64,000 nt of DNA from Streptomyces phaeochromogenes (GCF_001418655.1 NZ_LIQZ01000010.1:27908-91907); one strand, 5' to 3'. Positions 1 through 8,566 are shown, counted from the first letter of the stretch. Notes: a model not told the origin generated them from the sequence alone. Numbers and translations: made by a program.

Positions 1-1
1 G

Positions 2-583
2 CAGAAGGGGCCCGGCGCCACGTACGACAAGCGGCAGGTCCAGCCGTTCGGTGAGTACCTCCCGATGCGGTCGCTCATCGGAGCCATCAACGACAACTGG
101 ACCTCCATGGTCCGCCAGGACTTCAGCCGCGGCACCGAGCCGGGAGTCTTCACCATGGCGGGCACCCAGGTCGGCCTCGCGACCTGCTACGAAGCCGCCT
201 TCGACTGGGCTGTCCGCGACACCGTCACCCACGGCGCACAGATGATCTCCGTGCCGAGCAACAACGCCACGTTCGACCGCAGCGAGATGACCTACCAGCA
301 GCTCGCGATGTCCCGGATCCGCGCCGTCGAGCACAGCCGCACCGTCACCGTCCCGGTGACCAGCGGCGTCAGCGCCGTGATCATGCCGGACGGGAAGATC
401 ACCCAGCGGACCGGCATGTTCGTGGCGGACTCCCTGGTCCAGAAGGTGCCGCTGCGCTCTTCCGAGACGCCCGCCACGCGGGTCGGAATCGCGCCGGAAA
501 TGTTCTTGGTGCTGATCGCCGTGGGCGGCCTCGGCTGGGCCGTGACGGCCGCGGTACGCGGACGGCGCGCCGGAGACGCGTAG
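2..583 (+). CDS. lnt: Apolipoprotein N-acyltransferase, C-terminal part (cut by window edge)
   Basis: This is the 3' part of a nitrilase-superfamily apolipoprotein N-acyltransferase, which adds the third acyl chain to the N-terminal cysteine of lipoproteins at the outer face of the membrane. The reading frame is open from base 2, and the true start lies outside the window. Visible family marks are the PFGEYLP segment near the left edge (it holds the active-site glutamate neighbourhood), ATCYE with the catalytic cysteine, SNNATF, and QLAMSRIRAVE, in the usual order. A single hydrophobic stretch (MFLVLIAVGGLGWAVTAAV) and an arginine-rich end form the C-terminal membrane anchor. The order of motifs makes the family call firm. 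Which paralogue it is (Streptomyces can have two) cannot be told. Confidence 0.9.
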   Translation, partial: QKGPGATYDKRQVQPFGEYLPMRSLIGAINDNWTSMVRQDFSRGTEPGVFTMAGTQVGLATCYEAAFDWAVRDTVTHGAQMISVPSNNATFDRSEMTYQQLAMSRIRAVEHSRTVTVPVTSGVSAVIMPDGKITQRTGMFVADSLVQKVPLRSSETPATRVGIAPEMFLVLIAVGGLGWAVTAAVRGRRAGDA

Positions 584-660
584 CCGTACGCCGGCAGTGT
601 GCTGCTCGTACGCGTCCGGAATGCGCCGAGCCGGCGAAACCGGGCCGTTAGGGTCGGCCC

Positions 661-1134
661 ATGGCTACTCCTGACTTCATTCGTACGATCCGGGCCACCG
701 CCGGCCAACAACTCCTCTGGCTCCCCGGAGTCACCGCCGTCGTCTTCGACGACGCGGGCAGAGTGCTGCTGGGGCGCCGGGCCGACACCGGCAAGTGGGC
801 CGTCATCGCCGGAATGTCGGACCCGGGGGAGCAGCCCGCGGCCTGCGCCGTGCGGGAGGTGTACGAGGAGACGGGCGTCCGGTGTGTCGCCGAGCGCGTC
901 GTGCTCGTACAGGCCCTGACGCCGACCACGTACCCGAACGGCGACATCTGCCAGTTCATGGACATCACCATCCGGTGCCGGGCCGTCGGCGGTGAGGCCC
1001 GTGTCAACGACGACGAATCGCTGGAGGTCGGCTGGTTCGACGTGGACGCGCTGCCGGAGCTGACCGAGCACGGACTGTTCCGGATCAAGCAGGCGTTGTC
1101 CGACGAGCCCACGTGGTTCGAACCCATGCCCTGA
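661..1134 (+). CDS. NUDIX hydrolase
   Basis: A 157-residue NUDIX pyrophosphohydrolase. Residues 51-73 form a complete Nudix box, G-x5-E-x7-REVYEETGV, which carries the Mg-binding glutamates, so the enzyme should be active on a nucleoside diphosphate linked to another group. The N-terminal strand (LLWLPGVTAVVFDDAGRVLL) and the length are typical of small cytosolic MutT-like members found in many Streptomyces. Substrate cannot be predicted. The ATG is preceded by a weak ribosome-binding site. It lies 77 bases after lnt and 60 bases before the SDR gene, all on the same strand. Confidence 0.9.
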   Translation: MATPDFIRTIRATAGQQLLWLPGVTAVVFDDAGRVLLGRRADTGKWAVIAGMSDPGEQPAACAVREVYEETGVRCVAERVVLVQALTPTTYPNGDICQFMDITIRCRAVGGEARVNDDESLEVGWFDVDALPELTEHGLFRIKQALSDEPTWFEPMP

Positions 1135-1194
1135 GCGCGAAGTGTGGGTTGCGGCCACATCGGTCGGGGCGTGGCCGCTGCCTAGGGTCGGGGC

Positions 1195-1995
1195 ATGACC
1201 GCGCCCAGCGCCCTCGCAGGCCCCCACGCCCCGTCCCTCGGCCTCGGCGGCCGTACCGCCCTCGTCACCGGCGCCGCGGGCGGCATCGGCCGCGCCTGCG
1301 CACTGCGGCTCGCCGCGGCCGGGGCCAAGGTACGGGCGGTCGACCGGGACGCCGGGGGACTGGACACCCTCACCGAACAGGCCAACGGCCTCGCGGGCAC
1401 GGTCGAAGCGCACGTCCTCGACCTCATCGACCTGGACGCCGCGGAGTCCGCCGCGGCCGGCACCGACATCCTCGTCAACAACGCCGGGCTCCAACTGGTG
1501 CGCCCCATCGAGGAGTTCCCGCCCGACACCTTCCACACCGTGCTGACCGTGATGCTGGAGGCCCCGTTCCGGCTGATCCGCGGGGCACTGCCGCACATGT
1601 ACGGGCAGGGGTGGGGCCGGATCGTCAATGTGTCGTCCGTACATGGTCTCCGCGCCTCCGCCTTCAAGTCGGCGTATGTGGCGGCGAAACACGGTCTGGA
1701 GGGCCTCTCCAAGACCGCGGCCCTGGAAGGCGCTCCCCACGGAGTCACCTCGAACTGTGTGAACCCCGCCTATGTGCGCACTCCACTGGTGGAGAAGCAG
1801 CTCGCCGACCAGGCCGCCGCCCACGGCATCCCCCGGGAGCGGGTGCTCGGCGAGATCCTGCTTCAGGACAGCGCGGTCAAGCGCCTTATCGAACCGGACG
1901 AGGTCGCCGAGGCCGTGGCATACCTGTGCGGCCCTGCCGCGTCCTTCGTCACCGGGACCTCACTGGTCCTCGACGGCGGCTGGACCGCGCACTGA
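1195..1995 (+). CDS. Short-chain dehydrogenase, 3-hydroxybutyrate dehydrogenase-like
   Basis: A 266-residue classical SDR. The N-terminal Rossmann turn TGAAGGIG (near residue 24), NNAG, the catalytic serine in NVSSVHG and the Y161-x3-K165 pair (AYVAAKH) are all present. The central segment (HGLRASAFKSAYVAAKHGLEGLSKTAALE, then NCVNPAYVRTPLVEKQ) is typical of D-3-hydroxybutyrate dehydrogenases, which interconvert 3-hydroxybutyrate and acetoacetate with NAD. The family also contains other small-alcohol dehydrogenases, so the substrate is an inference. The gene is followed 58 bases later by a PucR-type regulator on the same strand. In Streptomyces these two kinds of gene are often neighbours, which suggests local control, but no operator was recognised. 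Confidence 0.82.
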   Translation: MTAPSALAGPHAPSLGLGGRTALVTGAAGGIGRACALRLAAAGAKVRAVDRDAGGLDTLTEQANGLAGTVEAHVLDLIDLDAAESAAAGTDILVNNAGLQLVRPIEEFPPDTFHTVLTVMLEAPFRLIRGALPHMYGQGWGRIVNVSSVHGLRASAFKSAYVAAKHGLEGLSKTAALEGAPHGVTSNCVNPAYVRTPLVEKQLADQAAAHGIPRERVLGEILLQDSAVKRLIEPDEVAEAVAYLCGPAASFVTGTSLVLDGGWTAH

Positions 1996-2053
1996 GCACG
2001 AGTTGTCCACAGGGCTGGTCAGGCTGTCGGTGCGACGGGTAATCCTGGTGGAC

Positions 2054-3979
2054 ATGTCTCGCGATCAATTGCAGTCCGCCGAGCGCTCCGAGGCGAGCGC
2101 CGAAGCGCCGTTCCTGGAGCTGCTGGCCCGGGGCGCGTCCGCCGACGCCTACGAGCAGCCGGTGCTGCTCGCCCGCGCGGACGGGCTGCCGCCCGACCGG
2201 ATCTCCGCCCTGGAGCGCGCCAAGCTCCTCGCCCTGCGCGTGCGCTCGGAGATGGAGGGGCGCCGCAGACGCGAGGCCGAACTGTCCGCGCTCTTCGAGA
2301 CGGCCCACGACCTGGCGGGACTGCGCGACCTCGACGCCGTGCTCCAGGCGATCGTGCAGCGCGCCCGCTCCCTGCTGGGCACGGACATCGCGTATCTGAG
2401 CCTGAACGACCCGGCGGAGGGCGACACGTACATGCGGGTCACCGAGGGGTCGGTCGCGGCGCGCTTCCAGCAGCTGCGGCTCGGCATGGGGGAGGGCCTC
2501 GGCGGACTCGTCGCCCAGACGGCCCGCCCCTATGTCACCGACGACTACTTCCAGGACGACCGCTTCCAGCACACCCCGACCATCGACGCGGGCGTACGGG
2601 ACGAGGGCCTGGTGGCGATCCTCGGCGTGCCCCTCATGCTCGGGCCGCACGTCATCGGCGTCCTCTTCGCCGCCGACCGCCGGGCGCGGGTCTTCGAGCG
2701 GGAACAGATCGCCCTGCTCGGCTCGTTCGCCGCTCTGGCCGCCGCCGCCATCGACACCGCGAACCTGCTCACCGAGACCCGCGAGGCACTGGCCGACCTG
2801 GAGCGGGCCAACGAGATCATCCGCGACCGCAGCGGGGTCATCGAGCGGGCCTCCGGCGTCCACGACCGGCTGGCCGAGCTGGTCCTGCGGGGCGGTGGGG
2901 TCCACGACGTGTCCGCCGCGGTCTCCGAGATCCTCGACGGCAGTGTGCAGTTCACGGACGCCGGCACCGCGCCCGGTGACGCCCTGGAGGTGTCGCGGGC
3001 CGAGGGACACGCGGTCCGGCACGGGGACGACTGGGTCGCGGCCGTTACCGCCGGCGGCGAGCTGCTCGGCGCGCTGGTGCTGCGCGGCCATCCGGGGCTC
3101 GACCCCGTCGACCAGCGCACTCTGGAGCGGGCGGCCATGGTCACCTCGCTCCTGCTGCTGGCCCGGCGCTCGGCCTCCGAGGCCGAACAACGCGTCCGCG
3201 GCGAGCTGCTGGACGATCTGCTCGACGCGCGGGACCGCGATCCCCGGCTGCTGCGCGAGCGCGCCGCCCGGCTGGACGCCGACCTGGACGCCACCCACGT
3301 GGTGCTGGCCTCCCGCCTGGACGCCACGGCAGCCGACGCGGACCACGAGGCCGCCGCCCGCCGCAGACTGTGGTCCGCCGCGTCCCACCTCGCCGCCACC
3401 CGGCACGGACTGGCCGCCGCACGCGACGGCGGCACTGTCCTGCTGCTGCCCCTGAGCCCCGGCGACACCGCGACGGAGCTGGCCCGTCGCACGGCCATGG
3501 AGCTGGGCACCGCCGTGCACGAGGCGGTCACCGTCGGCGCCTCGGCACCGGTCCAGGACCTCGCCGCCCGCCCGGACACCGTGGCCGAGGCGTACACCGA
3601 AGGGCAGCGATGCCTCGAAGCGCTGCGGCTGCTCGGCCGTGCCGGGGACGGCGCCGCCGCTGAGGACTTCGGGTTCCTGGGGCTGCTGCTCGCCGGGAGC
3701 AGGGACATCTCCGGCTTCGTGGAGCGCACCATCGGCCAGGTCGTCACGTACGACGAGAAGCGCGGCACCGACCTCCTGCACACCCTCGACGCGTACTTCG
3801 CCTGCGGCATGAGCCCCGCACGCACCAAGGGCGAGCTGCACGTCCACGTCAACACGGTCGCGCAGCGCCTGGAACGGGTGGGCCGCCTGCTCGGCCCCGA
3901 CTGGCAGAGCCCTGCCCGGACGCTGGAGATCCAACTCGCCCTGCGGCTGCACCGGTTGACGTCCACCGGACAGCACTGA
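2054..3979 (+). CDS. GAF-domain PucR-type transcriptional regulator
   Basis: A 641-residue regulator. Residues about 70-240 form a GAF sensor domain (LFETAHDLAGLRDLDAVLQAI onward, with the ILGVPLML strand). A central region without a clear name follows. The C-terminal 60 residues are the PucR helix-turn-helix (DLLHTLDAYFACGMSPARTKGELHVHVNTVAQRLERV), the DNA-binding domain of the CdaR/PucR group. The ATG at 2054 was chosen because the GAF-preceding helix starts soon after. An in-frame GTG six bases upstream is equally possible. Such proteins usually activate neighbouring catabolic genes, so the 3-hydroxybutyrate dehydrogenase-like gene and the convergent transporter are candidate targets. This is inference only. 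Confidence 0.85.
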   Translation: MSRDQLQSAERSEASAEAPFLELLARGASADAYEQPVLLARADGLPPDRISALERAKLLALRVRSEMEGRRRREAELSALFETAHDLAGLRDLDAVLQAIVQRARSLLGTDIAYLSLNDPAEGDTYMRVTEGSVAARFQQLRLGMGEGLGGLVAQTARPYVTDDYFQDDRFQHTPTIDAGVRDEGLVAILGVPLMLGPHVIGVLFAADRRARVFEREQIALLGSFAALAAAAIDTANLLTETREALADLERANEIIRDRSGVIERASGVHDRLAELVLRGGGVHDVSAAVSEILDGSVQFTDAGTAPGDALEVSRAEGHAVRHGDDWVAAVTAGGELLGALVLRGHPGLDPVDQRTLERAAMVTSLLLLARRSASEAEQRVRGELLDDLLDARDRDPRLLRERAARLDADLDATHVVLASRLDATAADADHEAAARRRLWSAASHLAATRHGLAAARDGGTVLLLPLSPGDTATELARRTAMELGTAVHEAVTVGASAPVQDLAARPDTVAEAYTEGQRCLEALRLLGRAGDGAAAEDFGFLGLLLAGSRDISGFVERTIGQVVTYDEKRGTDLLHTLDAYFACGMSPARTKGELHVHVNTVAQRLERVGRLLGPDWQSPARTLEIQLALRLHRLTSTGQH

Positions 3980-3996
3980 CTTCCGTACGCGCGGGT

Positions 3997-4026
3997 GACC
4001 CCCGTACGCGCGGGCGCACGGGGGTC
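3997..4026. terminator. Hairpin between convergent genes
   Basis: A 9-bp perfect stem (GACCCCCGT at 3997-4005 pairing with ACGGGGGTC at 4018-4026) lies between the ends of the PucR-type gene and the convergent MHS transporter. It overlaps a 13-bp direct repeat CCGTACGCGCGGG at 3983-3995 and 4002-4014. There is no T tract, as is usual for high-GC actinobacteria. Confidence 0.55.
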
Positions 4027-4043
4027 GGTCCGGGGCCACCGGC

Positions 4044-5441
4044 TCAGACGGTATGGGCGTCCTCGGCGCGGGCGGACGCCTTCGCGTCGGCTGCCTCGGC
4101 ACCGTCGGTTCCCTCCACGTCCGCGAGGTCGCGGTGCCGGGTCTCCTTCGCCACGCCCACCGCGATCAGTGTCAGCACGACCGCCCCGATCACGTACAGG
4201 GCGATGGGTGTGGAGCTGTCGTAGTCCGCGAGGAGCGCGGTCGCGATGAGCGGTGCGGGCGCGCCCGCGGCGACCGACGCGAACTGCGCGCCGATCGAAG
4301 CGCCGGAGTAGCGCATGCGGGTCGCGAACATCTCCGAGAAGAAGGCGGCCTGCGGCGCGTACATGGCTCCGTGCAGGACCAGGCCCACGGTCACGGCGAG
4401 GATCAGGTTCCCGAAGGTCCCGGTGTCGATGAGCGAGAAGAACGGGAACATCCACAGACCGATACCGGCCGCGCCCAGCAGATACACCGGCCGACGGCCC
4501 ACGCGGTCGGACAGGGCGCCCCACAGCGGGATGACGGCGAAGTGGACGGCGGACGCGATGAGCACCGCGTTCAGCGCGGTCTGCTTGGACAGACCGGCCG
4601 AGGTGGTGGCGTACACGAGGATGAAGGCGGTGATCACGTAGTAGCTGATGTTCTCCGCCATGCGCGCGCCCATGGCGATCAGGACGTCCCGCCAGTGGTG
4701 GCGAAGCACGGACACCAGCGGCAGCTTCTCGGCGGCACCGCCCTGGGTCGCCTTGCGTGCCTCGGCCTGGGCGAGGGCCGCCTTGAAGACGGGTGATTCA
4801 TCGACAGACAGACGAATCCACAAACCGACGATCACCAGCACACCCGACAGCAGGAACGGAATGCGCCAGCCCCAGGAGGTGAAGGCGGCGTCCGACAGCA
4901 CGGCGGTCAGCAGCGACAGCACGCCCGTCGCCAGCAACTGCCCGGCGGGCGCCCCGGTCTGCGGCCACGAGGCCCAGAACCCCCGCCGCCGCGCGTCCCC
5001 GTGCTCCGACACGAGCAGCACCGCGCCGCCCCACTCCCCGCCCAGCGCGAAGCCCTGCACCAGGCGCAGCACGGTCAGCAGCACCGGCGCCGCCGTGCCG
5101 ACGGTCGCGTGCGTGGGCAGCAGCCCGATCGCGAAGGTCGCCCCGCCCATCAGCAGCAGACTCAGGACCAGCAGCTTCTTGCGCCCGAGCCGGTCGCCGT
5201 AGTGCCCGAAGACAAGCGCCCCGAGCGGCCTCGCGGCGAAGCCCACCGCGTACGTCAGGAACGACAGCAGCGTGCCGACGAGCGGGTCGGAGTCCGGGAA
5301 GAAGACCTTGTTGAAGACGAGCGCGGCGGCGGATCCGTACAGGAAGAAGTCGTACCACTCGATGGTGGTGCCGATGAGGCTCGCGGCGACGATGCGCTTG
5401 AGGCTGGCGGTGGGTGGGGGAGCGGTTGCGGGGGAGGACAT
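4044..5441 (-). CDS. MHS-family (metabolite:H+ symporter) MFS transporter
   Basis: A 465-residue twelve-helix major facilitator of the metabolite:proton symporter subfamily (relatives ShiA, KgtP, ProP). The first helix has the MHS signature GTTIEWYDFFLYGSAA, and the helix 2-3 loop is GHYGDRLGRKK. ALGGEWGGAVLLVSEH in helix 5 and the long charged insert after helix 6 (AQAEARKATQGGAAEKLPLVSVLRHH) also fit. It should import an organic acid or betaine-like solute with protons, but the substrate is not readable. The start at 5441 is preferred over an upstream in-frame GTG because GGAAG lies 8 bases before this ATG and the upstream residues are not membrane-like. The C-terminal tail is acidic and alanine-rich. 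Confidence 0.88.
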   Translation of the reverse strand: MSSPATAPPPTASLKRIVAASLIGTTIEWYDFFLYGSAAALVFNKVFFPDSDPLVGTLLSFLTYAVGFAARPLGALVFGHYGDRLGRKKLLVLSLLLMGGATFAIGLLPTHATVGTAAPVLLTVLRLVQGFALGGEWGGAVLLVSEHGDARRRGFWASWPQTGAPAGQLLATGVLSLLTAVLSDAAFTSWGWRIPFLLSGVLVIVGLWIRLSVDESPVFKAALAQAEARKATQGGAAEKLPLVSVLRHHWRDVLIAMGARMAENISYYVITAFILVYATTSAGLSKQTALNAVLIASAVHFAVIPLWGALSDRVGRRPVYLLGAAGIGLWMFPFFSLIDTGTFGNLILAVTVGLVLHGAMYAPQAAFFSEMFATRMRYSGASIGAQFASVAAGAPAPLIATALLADYDSSTPIALYVIGAVVLTLIAVGVAKETRHRDLADVEGTDGAEAADAKASARAEDAHTV

Positions 5442-6074
5442 CGGCACCACTTCCAAGTGGTCGGCGGGGACGTTTTCGTGTCGCCACACCGTAGGAAGGC
5501 GCAGGTCAGCGGCACATGTGGTGGGACACCATAGTTCTGGGTGTGGGCATGAGTGTGGCCACCATGGGGACTCTGCCAGGGGCTACGTCTGGGCCACGAA
5601 GTGGGATGTCCAAGTTGTACTGTTCGGGCGCACCTCGCCGTATGCAGAGCGCTTCTCCGAAGTGGACGGCTGCCCCGGATTTGGGCTTAGCAACGGGTCT
5701 GCCATGGGGCGACGGTGGCGTCAGCTGGTACCAGCAGGTTCATCGCCTGCTGGTGGTACATGCGAGGCATCTGGTCTGACCTGCGGAAACAGGCCTGTTG
5801 GTGCCTTCGGGCAGCGACTTGGCCTGGAAATGGCCCGGAGTGTGGCCGTGTACCTGCACCCCAGGGCGCGGAAAGTGCTCTTTCGCCTAAACGGCCCGCT
5901 GTCCCAACTGAAGTTGCCTCCGCTTGAGCGGAGGTGAAGCGACGAGGGTGGCGGCAGTGTTGGGAAGACAACCCCGTCCCTGAGCCGTTGAATGCGATGG
6001 CACGGTCGGTGTGTGACATCCGGCGTGTGGCCCGTCCAAGGCTTGTCCGAACGAGGGAATGCGGTGATCACGCG
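5442..6074. other. Gene-free stretch upstream of quinone reductase
   Basis: No convincing gene was found in 630 bases. Codon-position bias is lost and overall GC looks lower than in flanking genes. It contains two short inverted repeats: ACCAGCAGG/CCTGCTGGT (5730-5738 with 5746-5754), and CCTCCGCT-TG-AGCGGAGG (5917-5934), a near-perfect palindrome about 140 bases before the quinone reductase start. It also holds the left copy of a direct repeat (5525-5570). It could be the remains of an insertion or decayed genes. Confidence 0.5.
5525..5570 (+). repeat. Left copy of imperfect 46-bp direct repeat
   Basis: This segment aligns without gaps to 7535-7580, exactly 2,010 bases downstream. About 34 of 46 positions match, with identical cores CACCATAGTTCTG at the left and ACCATG at the right. 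The two copies bracket the quinone reductase gene and the WD40 remnant. They could be ends of a former mobile segment or copies of a regulatory or coding fragment. No terminal inverted repeats or transposase were seen. Confidence 0.5.
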
Positions 6075-6992
6075 ATGAAGGCGGTGCGGTTCCACGAGTA
6101 CGGCGGGATTGATGTGCTGAGGGTGGAGGAGGTGGAGCGGCCGACGCCCGGCCCCGGACAGGTGCTGGTCGAGGTCCGCGCGGCCGGGATCCAGCCGGGC
6201 GAGGTGATGATCCGCGAGGGCGCGCGTCACGGACGCTGGCCGGCTACGTTCCCCTCCGGGCAGGGCAGTGATCTGGCCGGTGTCGTGGTGGAGGTCGGCC
6301 CGCAGGTGCGCGGCTTCGCGGTGGGCGATGAGGTATTGGGGTTCACCCACGATAGGGCGAGCCATGCGGAGTTCGTCGCGGTCGACGACGTGGACGTGGT
6401 TTCGCGTCCGCCGGGGCTGTCCTGGGATGTGGCGGGTTCGTTGTACGTGGCCGGCACAACTGCATACGCCTGCGTGTTCGCGGTGGATCCCGGGCCGGCG
6501 GACACAGTCGTGGTGTCCGGTGCGGCGGGCGGCGTCGGGTCTTTCGCCGTGCAGCTCGCGCGCCGGCGCGGAGCCACGGTGATCGGGCTGGCGAGCGAGG
6601 GGAACCATGCCTGGTTGAAGCAGCGCGGTGTCGTCCCGGTCGCGTACGGGGAGGGCGTGGCCGAACGGATCCGGGAGGCTTCCGGTGGGAACGTCGACGC
6701 GTTCATCGATACGTTCGGCGACGGCTACGTGGAGCTGGCAGTGGAGTTGGGTGTGCGGCCCGAGCGGATCAACACCATCCGCGATTGGCAGGCCGCGGCC
6801 AGGGTTGGGGCGCAAACCTACGGAGAAGGCGCGGCGGCATGCGCGGTAGTGCTCGGCGAGCTGGCCCGGCTTGCCACACGCGGTGAGCTGGAGGTGTCGA
6901 TCGCCCGCACCTACCCGCTGGAGCGGGTGCGAGACGCGTTCCGTGAGCTGGAACGGGGACACACCCACGGCAAGATCGTGCTCCGCCCGTAG
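6075..6992 (+). CDS. Zinc-independent quinone oxidoreductase (MDR superfamily)
   Basis: A 305-residue medium-chain dehydrogenase/reductase of the quinone oxidoreductase group, expected to reduce quinones or enones with NADPH in the cytosol. The N-terminus (MKAVRFHEYGG) is typical, GQGSDLAGVVVEVG is the GroES-like core, and VSGAAGGVGSFAVQLARRRG (near residues 150-170) is the nucleotide-binding fold. The zinc-binding cysteines of alcohol dehydrogenases are absent. GHTHGKIVLRP is the usual C-terminal end. The ATG at 6075 begins the family's conserved first strand. The gene stands alone in poorly coding DNA between two copies of a direct repeat, so it may have come in by transfer. Confidence 0.88.
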   Translation: MKAVRFHEYGGIDVLRVEEVERPTPGPGQVLVEVRAAGIQPGEVMIREGARHGRWPATFPSGQGSDLAGVVVEVGPQVRGFAVGDEVLGFTHDRASHAEFVAVDDVDVVSRPPGLSWDVAGSLYVAGTTAYACVFAVDPGPADTVVVSGAAGGVGSFAVQLARRRGATVIGLASEGNHAWLKQRGVVPVAYGEGVAERIREASGGNVDAFIDTFGDGYVELAVELGVRPERINTIRDWQAAARVGAQTYGEGAAACAVVLGELARLATRGELEVSIARTYPLERVRDAFRELERGHTHGKIVLRP

Positions 6993-7182
6993 CTCGGGTC
7001 GGCCGAGGCGACTATCGGCCTGGTATCCCGGAACATCAACGCAGTGTCACCGCTGGCGGCCAGACGGCTCCCCGTCGAGAGGCCGCCGGCGGCGAATCAC
7101 AACTGGCCACAAACAGTCGTCCGTTGCTGATCTGTCCGGAGAGTCGCGCTCGCGCTCCCACGCTACGCGAGTGGCCGGCCGG

Positions 7183-7400
7183 CAGTCCTGGCTGTGCCCA
7201 GAGCCGCGTGGTGCAGTCGTCGCTGGATGTGGGGAGCAGATGTCCGTCGGGGTGGAACGCTGCGTGGGTGATGCCGTCTGCATGGCCGGTGAGCGGCTCG
7301 ACGACCGACTGGCCGGTTAGGTAGAGCGGCAGCGCGTTGGAGATGCCCAAGGGGGGGCTGGCTGCATCGGCGACTTCCGCGATGTGAATACGGTCTGTGC
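7183..7400 (-). pseudogene. Remnant of a WD40-repeat protein
   Basis: On the minus strand, one frame reads about 39 residues that fit a single WD40 blade: a PLTGHADGITHAAFHPDG segment followed by LPTSSDDCTTRLW, matching the GH...F-PDG...S-D-T-RLW pattern. It is preceded by RIHIAEVADA, the usual strand between blades. The rest of the repeat array, the kinase or NTPase part that such Streptomyces proteins usually carry, and a start codon are missing. The frame stops at 7036 without a second blade. This is a fragment of a WD40 protein gene, most likely decayed. Confidence 0.6.
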
Positions 7401-7534
7401 CCGTTGGCCGAGCCTGGCTGGAGCGTCGCAGGGTGCGCACGGGATCGCCGGGTGGGTCTCTACCGGCACGCGGAGATTCCGGTGCCGACTCGAACGCGCG
7501 AGATCAGCGAAAACCCCAGGTCCTAGCTTTGTTC

Positions 7535-7580
7535 GGCACCATAGTTCTGCGTGAAGAAGTGCGTGCGAGCACCATGAGGA
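7535..7580 (+). repeat. Right copy of imperfect 46-bp direct repeat
   Basis: Partner of 5525-5570. The 13-base core CACCATAGTTCTG and the ACCATGAGGA end match the left copy, while the middle 20 bases have diverged (about half identical). It lies just upstream, on the minus-strand reading, of the WD40 remnant. Confidence 0.5.
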
Positions 7581-7877
7581 CACCGCAGCCTCACCGCGCC
7601 GGCTCCTGACGATCCGTCCCGTTGTCGGCGAGAGCCGTTACTGGCGGGAAACAGAAGCCGGTTGGGCACGAAACATGTATCGCTCAGGTTTGTCCGTATC
7701 TGCGAGGGCGTCGTCCTGCGCGTGACATCGGGAGGGCCGTGAGCGTGGCACCCCATTCATCGGCTCTCCTGCCCGGCACCGGACGTCCGCGTGGGCGCCG
7801 CGCTCCAGCTCGCGTCCGTCGATCGCCATCCGGCAGGGCTCCCGTGCGGGTGGACCGGTCCGCCCGGTGTCTGCCCC

Positions 7878-8399
7878 GTGCATGAGGTGCTGTGGGTGAC
7901 GGGGCTGGTGGGAGGAGTGCTGTGCCTCACCAGTCATCTCCCGTCTCCCGTGCGGCAGTGGCTGCCGCAGGCCGTCGCGCCGGCGGCCATGCTGGCGATG
8001 GCTCCTGGAGCGGGAGGCCGGGCGCCATTGGTGGCCGGGACCGCCGCGCTCGTCGTTGCCTGTCTGTGGCAGCTGCGAGCGGGGTGTGCGTGCCGCAGGT
8101 CCGTCGAGTCGGTGAACCTGGCCGCGATGGCACTGCTGACGGCGGCTGCGGCGGTCGTAGAACAAAGCCACCACGGCAGGGACGGTTCCGTCGGCCTCGC
8201 GTCGGCCCAAGTCGCGTTGTGGCAGGTGTTGTTCTCCGTCGCGTGCTGGAGCGTGGCCCGGGCTGGTGTGGCGCTCGTCCGGCAGGCGTGGCCACCCCGG
8301 ACCGCCGCACATTCTCCGGGCAGGCGTGCGCTCCTGCTCGGAGAGGTGGGCGGCGGGCTCATGGTCACCGCCATGGCCGTCATGCTCGGCCTGCCCTGA
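7878..8399 (+). CDS. Hypothetical integral membrane protein
   Basis: A frame of about 173 residues starting with GTG (VHEVLWVTGLVGGVLCL). Its composition is strongly hydrophobic, with about five membrane segments (residues about 5-18, 25-45, 45-60, 74-88, 105-125, with a last one near the C-terminus ending in VTAMAVMLGLP). A CxC pair (RAGCACRR) follows the third segment. It fits the style of small actinobacterial membrane proteins next to redox genes, but no family was recognised. The GTG start is a choice: the upstream frame stays open but loses hydrophobic character. The shadow frames on the other strand lack membrane-like or domain-like content, which favours this strand. Confidence 0.5.
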   Translation: MHEVLWVTGLVGGVLCLTSHLPSPVRQWLPQAVAPAAMLAMAPGAGGRAPLVAGTAALVVACLWQLRAGCACRRSVESVNLAAMALLTAAAAVVEQSHHGRDGSVGLASAQVALWQVLFSVACWSVARAGVALVRQAWPPRTAAHSPGRRALLLGEVGGGLMVTAMAVMLGLP

Positions 8400-8521
8400 C
8401 GGCCCTGACGGTGCGGGAAGTGCGTCCGCCCTGAAGTCACGGGCGCCGAGGCGGAGTTGAGGGAGGAGGGCCCCGGTCGGGGAAGCCCGCACTGCGGCCC
8501 CGAGGGATTCGGCCCTGTTGC

Positions 8522-8566
8522 TTTGGATCTCGATGTGTAAGGATTGGATCCACAGATTGGATCCAA
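8522..8566 (+). promoter_or_regulatory. Predicted GntR/FCD operator cluster before the Rieske operon
   Basis: Three related sites lie 30-75 bases upstream of the Rieske gene: TTTGGATCT (8522-8530), ATTGGATCCA (8543-8552) and ATTGGATCCAA (8556-8566). The last contains the perfect palindrome TTGGATCCAA. The TTGGATC cores are 21 and then 13 bases apart. The same core with the same 21-base spacing recurs before the amine oxidase/GntR pair and before the solute-binding protein gene. The palindrome fits FadR-type (FCD) GntR operators in size and symmetry. The regulator would be the protein encoded at 15779-16546, which is inference. Confidence 0.6.

Larger units (their letters stand above)
6993..7877. 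other. Largely non-coding, decayed stretch
   Basis: Between the quinone reductase and the small membrane protein no intact gene can be supported over about 880 bases. The minus strand carries a decayed WD40 fragment (7183-7400) and the right copy of a direct repeat lies at 7535-7580. The rest shows no codon bias on either strand. Several frames run open only because of high GC. Confidence 0.55.

Noticed and set aside
292..1824. Long minus-strand frame of about 510 codons opposite lnt, NUDIX and SDR genes
   Set aside because: Composition is shuffled Gly/Arg/Pro/His without any motif, and three supported genes lie on the other strand. It is a high-GC mirror of their codon bias.
4002..4014. GTACGCGC-type direct repeats read as CRISPR or integron-like repeats
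   Set aside because: Only two copies, and they overlap a terminator hairpin. No array or integrase is present.
1949..4524. Two long minus-strand frames opposite the PucR-type gene
   Set aside because: No domain or signal, and the plus strand carries a clear GAF and PucR helix-turn-helix.
5687..6019. Minus-strand frame of 110 codons in the gene-free stretch
   Set aside because: Low-complexity composition without codon bias, ribosome site or recognisable motif.
8557..8566. TTGGATCCAA as a chance BamHI-containing palindrome
   Set aside because: Rejected as chance because it recurs identically before a second operon with the same 21-bp spaced companion. The possibility remains for the third, weaker site.
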